Shown: piece after piece, positions 4,614-7,654 of the stretch | Layout of the letters: the number at the start of each line of letters is the position of its first letter | Position numbering within the stretch: position 1 is the first letter of the stretch | Assembly (NCBI GenBank): GCA_964429355.1 | Contig: CAYSCH010000431.1 | Location: forward strand, 1-7,654 | DNA: 7,654 bases | Direction: 5' to 3' | Source of the DNA: JAAYAY01 sp964429355 | Lineage (GTDB): Bacteria; Planctomycetota; Planctomycetia; Pirellulales; Thermoguttaceae | Notes under the pieces: model-generated | Told to the model about the DNA's origin: nothing | The model's input: the letters and a program-made list of their open reading frames with translations, nothing else | Database searches by the model: none | Translations under genes and position numbers: made by a program

Positions 4614-6389
4614 TTACCACTTCAGGCCGAACTTCGCGCCTTCCGAATCGGTCCGAAGGCCGCCTTTGAGGGGTTTTTTCGCCGAATGCTGCACTTTCGA
4701 CTTCTGGGCCGGTTCGCCCGGCTCCTCGTCCTTCTTGGCTTTCTGTTCGCTCTCCGGGGCGGGGGTGAGGCTCTTCATCGAGAGACTGATGCGCCGCGCC
4801 GCCTTGTCGATCGACTGGACCAGCACCTCCACCTCCTGGCCCTCCTTGACGACGTCGCTCACTCGCCACACCTTCTTGTGGGAGAGCTCGGAAATGTGGA
4901 CCAGGCCTTCGATGCCCGGTTCGAGTTCCACAAACGCCCCGAATTCCATGAGCTTCGTCACTCGCCCCTTGGCTTCGGTATTGGCCGGGTACCGGTTTTC
5001 CACCTCTTCCCACGGATCGGGAAGCATGTCGCGATAAGCCAAGCTGATCCGGCCGGTCGCCGGGTCGTACTTCTTGATCTTGACCTTGATCGACTGGCCT
5101 TCGCTCACCACCTCGCTCGGATGTTTGACGCGGCCGTAAGCCAGCTCGCTGATGTGCAGCAAACCGTCAACGCCGCTTCCCAGGTCCACAAACGCTCCGA
5201 AATCCATCAGCTTGCGGATCGTTCCCTCGAAAATCTGTCCCGGCTGGAGCGATTCGAGCAACTGCTTGCGGGCCTCTTCCCGCTCTCGTTCGAGGAACGC
5301 GCGCCGGCTGAGCACAAGATTGCGGCGGCTCTCGTTGGCTTCGGTGACAACGCAACGCATCTTCTCGCCCACGAACTCTTCGATGCTCTCCACGCGGTAG
5401 AGCGCAATCTGGCTGATGGGGATGAAGCCCCGAATGTGGTTGACCTCGCACTCCAGCCCCCCCGCGTTGTGGCCGGTGATCATCGTCTCGACCACCATGC
5501 CCTCTTCCAGGTCGCCCCAGTCGGCGACCGAAGCCGCACTGTGCGGCAGCGCCAGTTCGTACAGGCCGTCCTCGCGGTTGAACCGAACCACGCGCACGTC
5601 GATCTCAGCCCCGACCTCCGGAACGTGTTCTTCGAACTGCCTGACGGGCAAGATGCCCTGCTCGCGGCCGCCGAGCTCGATGAAAACATCGTCGCTGCGG
5701 ATCATGACGACACGACCCTTCATTCGCGTGTCGGCCTCGATCACGGTCTGCTTCGTAACGGCATCCCCTTCCGCAATCAGCGACTCCAGTTCGATCCCTT
5801 CCAATGCCGCCTCGAACTCCTCCTCCAGGTCGGCCGAGAGTTTCCCGCGAATGTTGGGGGGCGGAAACTTCTTCATGCCCCCCTTCTCCTCGGCCATCGG
5901 TTCCAGCGACTCGGGCAGCAGCTCGTCGTCTGACGGAATCGGCTCCAGCGGAGCAGGAGCCGGCCTGACGCGCGGCGGCAGTACCGGTGTGGCGGGCGCC
6001 GATGCCGGTGGAGCAGACGCGGGAATCGGCATGGGAGCCGCAGCCGGCGCCGGAGCTAGGGTTGGCACCGCTACCGCGGCGGGCGGCGGCGTGGGGGCCG
6101 GTGCTGGCGCGGCCGCAACAGGTGCTGCGGGCTTGAGGATCGGCTTGGGCTCTTCTGCGGCAACTGGTGGTGCCGCTGCCTCGTCGGCGGGCTTTTCCGC
6201 TTCCGTCTTCTTCTCCACCACCGGTTCCCAATCTCGTTTGGGTTTCGGACGATACGCGTCCGGATTCCGCTGGGAGCCGATCAGAATCTTCCGGCGCTCA
6301 CCCTCAGAACCGTTCTCCGGGGCCCCAGGCCCAGTCTCTCCCGTTTGCCCAGGTTGGTTCTCGAAACGATCGTTCGGCTCGCCGGTCAT
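4614..6389 (-). CDS. S1 RNA-binding domain protein with four S1 repeats (ribosomal protein S1-like) and a long Ala/Pro-rich N-terminus
   Basis: A 591-residue cytoplasmic RNA-binding protein. Residues 1-70 are polar and charged; 71-150 are almost only Ala, Pro and Val (probably a flexible linker); 175-210 are acidic. Four S1 (OB-fold) domains follow at about 221-282, 294-362, 382-454 and 468-540. The third and fourth are the most typical, with KLMDFGAFVDLGSGVDGLLHISEL and KLMEFGAFVELEPGIEGLVHISEL. A Lys/Glu-rich tail ends in GGLRTDSEGAKFGLKW. Ribosomal S1 recruits mRNA to the 30S subunit; E. coli S1 has six such domains and many bacteria have about four. Whether this is the main S1 or a paralogue cannot be decided here. 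The ATG at 6389 is supported by GAGAG (6399-6403) 9 bases upstream and by a promoter at 6461-6490. Long frames antisense to it are codon-bias shadows. Confidence 0.9.
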   Translation of the reverse strand: MTGEPNDRFENQPGQTGETGPGAPENGSEGERRKILIGSQRNPDAYRPKPKRDWEPVVEKKTEAEKPADEAAAPPVAAEEPKPILKPAAPVAAAPAPAPTPPPAAVAVPTLAPAPAAAPMPIPASAPPASAPATPVLPPRVRPAPAPLEPIPSDDELLPESLEPMAEEKGGMKKFPPPNIRGKLSADLEEEFEAALEGIELESLIAEGDAVTKQTVIEADTRMKGRVVMIRSDDVFIELGGREQGILPVRQFEEHVPEVGAEIDVRVVRFNREDGLYELALPHSAASVADWGDLEEGMVVETMITGHNAGGLECEVNHIRGFIPISQIALYRVESIEEFVGEKMRCVVTEANESRRNLVLSRRAFLEREREEARKQLLESLQPGQIFEGTIRKLMDFGAFVDLGSGVDGLLHISELAYGRVKHPSEVVSEGQSIKVKIKKYDPATGRISLAYRDMLPDPWEEVENRYPANTEAKGRVTKLMEFGAFVELEPGIEGLVHISELSHKKVWRVSDVVKEGQEVEVLVQSIDKAARRISLSMKSLTPAPESEQKAKKDEEPGEPAQKSKVQHSAKKPLKGGLRTDSEGAKFGLKW

Positions 6390-6398
6390 CGAATCATT

Positions 6399-6403
6399 CT
6401 CTC
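6399..6403 (-). promoter_or_regulatory. Shine-Dalgarno-like site of the S1-like gene
   Basis: GAGAG on the minus strand is 9 bases before the ATG at 6389 and only one base before another ATG at 6397, so it fits the S1 start and not the upstream ATG. Confidence 0.5.
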
Positions 6404-6431
6404 ACTACAACGTAACACTGCCTGAAGGCCA

Positions 6432-6447
6432 AGTGCCTGACGGCACC
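6432..6447 (-). promoter_or_regulatory. Leader hairpin in the S1 5' untranslated region
   Basis: On the minus strand GTGCC and GGCAC pair perfectly around the 4-base loop GTCA, and an outer G-U pair extends the stem to six. It lies between the predicted promoter and the ribosome binding site. In E. coli, S1 represses its own mRNA through a structured leader; a similar role here is only an analogy. Confidence 0.35.
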
Positions 6448-6460
6448 CAACAAACCCGCT

Positions 6461-6490
6461 ATTCTACCAAGGCGGGACTCCCGCAACCAA
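6461..6490 (-). promoter_or_regulatory. Sigma70-like promoter for the S1-like gene with a palindrome in its spacer
   Basis: On the minus strand, TTGGTT (6485-6490) and TAGAAT (6461-6466) are separated by 18 bases; TAGAAT matches the -10 consensus at five of six positions and TTGGTT the -35 at three of six. The spacer contains the perfect palindrome GCGGGA-G-TCCCGC (6472-6484), abutting the -35 box. A protein bound there would block RNA polymerase. Transcription would start near 6453, giving a leader of about 65 bases. Confidence 0.5.
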
Positions 6491-6748
6491 GCCCCCGCAT
6501 CCAGATCCCCTCAGACCTGGCCCCTCCACGTGGGGTGGGGATGGCTGGGATATTTGTGCGGGCAATCGGGCTGACCTGGATGAGCCGGAGATCTCCACAA
6601 CCGGCTTGATCAGAAACGCGAATCGCAGGCGAGGATAACTCCGCTCTTCGCCCGCGTTTACGCGTCGCGTTTTCGATGGGCTCAGGAACAATCCGGGCTA
6701 AGAAGCTCTCACAAAACGTATGAGTTTCCCACGGGCATGGATCTGCAC

Positions 6749-6771
6749 AGCCGCTGGTTTTATTAGCGGCT
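6749..6771 (-). terminator. Hairpin abutting the stop codon of the GGDEF-like gene (terminator candidate)
   Basis: AGCCGCT (6765-6771 on the minus strand) pairs perfectly with AGCGGCT (6749-6755) around the 9-base A-rich loop AATAAAACC. It begins on the base after the TAG stop. No T-run follows, so an intrinsic terminator is not certain; it may be a 3'-end protecting stem. Confidence 0.45.
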
Positions 6772-7654
6772 CTAATAGATCTCGATGCTCTTGACCATCG
6801 CGCCGCCCGAACTACGGGCGCCGTAGAGACAGCGATCGGCCGATTCGAGCATCAACTCCGGATCGAAATTCACCGGAGGCAGCGAGACGCTTGCCACCCC
6901 AACACTCACCCCAACCGGCGGCCCCCCCGCACTCGATTGGCGGCGAACCGCCTCGATGAGCGACTGCCCAAGATGGACGGCCGTCCGCCGCTCGCAGTCC
7001 GATAAAACCACCACAAACCCGACCTCGCCGTAAGGCAGGCAGGCCCGCTGCGGATGCTCGAGTTCTCGGCAGGCCTGGCCGATTCGCGAACGGGTCTCCA
7101 GAAACCCGTGCCTTCCCAGGGCCAGGGCAAGGGATTCCGGTTCGTTCATCTCCACCAACATCAGGCTCATCGGGCACCGTGCTTGCCGGCAGGCGGCGGC
7201 GGCAGTTGCCACGTAGCCCGCCAACCGGACCGGTGCAATCGTTGTCGCTGCGATAGCGGTTTGCGGCAGCTGGTTCGAAACGATCGGTCTGCTGCAGTCA
7301 GGAGAAGCAAGGGCCGGAGGCGAGGCGATGTCCCCGTGCACCGGGCTTGTGCCGGCACCGGCTGCCGCCCTGGCCAGAGCGGCCAGAACGTCGGCCATGG
7401 GGCCGTTCTTCACCCCCGTGCCGACCGCGGCGGTTGCCAGATCGCCCGCCACTTCCTCGGCCACATCCACCAGCCGCCGGTGCGCCTCCTCCAGCAGCTC
7501 GCGGCAATCCATGCCGCCGACCACGTCCACGTTCAGGGTCTCGGCCAGCTGCTGCACCTTCTCCTCCAGGCCGGCCACGAGATCTTCAATCGTCTGGCGA
7601 CCGATCCCGCAGGCGGCGTGCGATTCTTTGAGCAATACCGCCAGAGCATCCGGC
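6772..7654 (-). CDS. Protein with a degenerate C-terminal GGDEF domain (probably HDOD-GGDEF type), 5' end missing
   Basis: The frame is open to the right edge (..PDALAVLLKESHAACG..), so the N-terminus lies outside. Counting from the TTG codon at 7635, residues 1-66 are helical and charged (EDLVAGLEEKVQQLAETLNV, RRLVDVAEEVAGDL); 70-135 are an Ala/Pro-rich linker; 136-287 fit a GGDEF domain: MSLMLVEMNEPESLALAL (beta-1/metal region), CLPYGEVGFVVVLSDCERRTA (where RYGGDEF would stand, 199-219), VGVSVGVASV (241-250) and LMLESADRCLYGARSSGGAMV (261-281). The signature is GEVGF, and the metal-binding Asp is replaced, so cyclic-di-GMP synthesis is unlikely; a binding or structural role is more probable. 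The segment before the linker recalls the region after the HDOD domain in planctomycete HDOD-GGDEF proteins, but HDOD itself is not in the window. The S1 gene downstream has its own promoter, so the two are probably independent. Confidence 0.75.
   Translation of the reverse strand, partial: PDALAVLLKESHAACGIGRQTIEDLVAGLEEKVQQLAETLNVDVVGGMDCRELLEEAHRRLVDVAEEVAGDLATAAVGTGVKNGPMADVLAALARAAAGAGTSPVHGDIASPPALASPDCSRPIVSNQLPQTAIAATTIAPVRLAGYVATAAAACRQARCPMSLMLVEMNEPESLALALGRHGFLETRSRIGQACRELEHPQRACLPYGEVGFVVVLSDCERRTAVHLGQSLIEAVRRQSSAGGPPVGVSVGVASVSLPPVNFDPELMLESADRCLYGARSSGGAMVKSIEIY

Larger units (their letters stand above)
6390..6771. other. Gene-free interval upstream of the S1-like gene
   Basis: These 382 bases hold no recognisable gene. 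Read towards the S1 gene they contain a hairpin abutting the upstream stop codon (6749-6771), the dyad CGCGTTTACGCG (6653-6664), an imperfect palindrome around CCACGTGG (6526-6533), a promoter (6461-6490), a leader hairpin (6432-6447) and the S1 ribosome binding site. The 6500-6750 part shows nothing else I can name. Confidence 0.6.

Noticed and set aside
6386..6397. Three-codon upstream frame ATG ATT CGA TGA overlapping the S1 start as ATGA
   Set aside because: The only Shine-Dalgarno-like site is one base before its ATG, too close to serve it; the overlap is probably chance.
4686..6609. Two plus-strand frames of about 400 codons opposite the S1 gene
   Set aside because: Both are antisense shadows; the Gly/Ala/Ser-rich part of one simply mirrors the Ala/Pro-rich region of the S1 protein.

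Overview
The window looks like chromosomal DNA from a planctomycete, probably a metagenome-derived or draft scaffold since it carries a run of 10 Ns. Pointers to Planctomycetes are the high GC content, a secreted PQQ-type beta-propeller protein opening with the WPVFHGPDGSNKSPDTGLL pattern typical of that phylum, and a Tad/Flp-type secretin followed by a CpaE/TadZ-like protein with a lysine-free P-loop. This assignment is inferred from family resemblance, not from a search.

Left arm (1-2640, + strand): the 3' part of a Tad/Flp-pilus (or type II-like) secretin, a 314-base gene-free interval with several dyads, then a CpaE/TadZ-type protein (pseudo-receiver plus MinD-like domain). The assembly gap at 1990-1999 breaks the reading frame of this second gene. 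Joining the flanks with no missing bases restores one continuous 401-residue protein (..FLDTI-P-DYTLVDV..), so the gap is probably a placeholder. No cpaF, tadB or tadC follows.

Right arm (2609-7654, - strand, read from right to left): the 3' part of a protein with a degenerate GGDEF domain (probably an HDOD-GGDEF type regulator); a 382-base interval with a hairpin after the upstream gene and a good sigma70-like promoter, with a palindrome filling its spacer, for the next gene; a four-domain S1 RNA-binding protein with a long Ala/Pro-rich N-terminal region; a 123-base interval with a striking double palindrome; a secreted PQQ-like beta-propeller protein; and, 13 bases further on and probably co-transcribed, a DedA/VTT-family membrane protein. 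The last gene converges on the cpaE-like gene, and their 3' ends overlap by 32 bases.

The genes belong to different jobs: surface pilus secretion (left), translation or RNA binding (S1), envelope functions (beta-propeller, VTT) and signalling (GGDEF). No phage, transposase, CRISPR, rRNA or tRNA gene was seen. The observations most worth following are the apparently false gap, the DnaJ-like CxxCxGxG pair in the secretin tail, the lysine-free P-loop, the inactive GGDEF motif, the double palindrome at 4546-4578 and the palindrome inside the S1 promoter.
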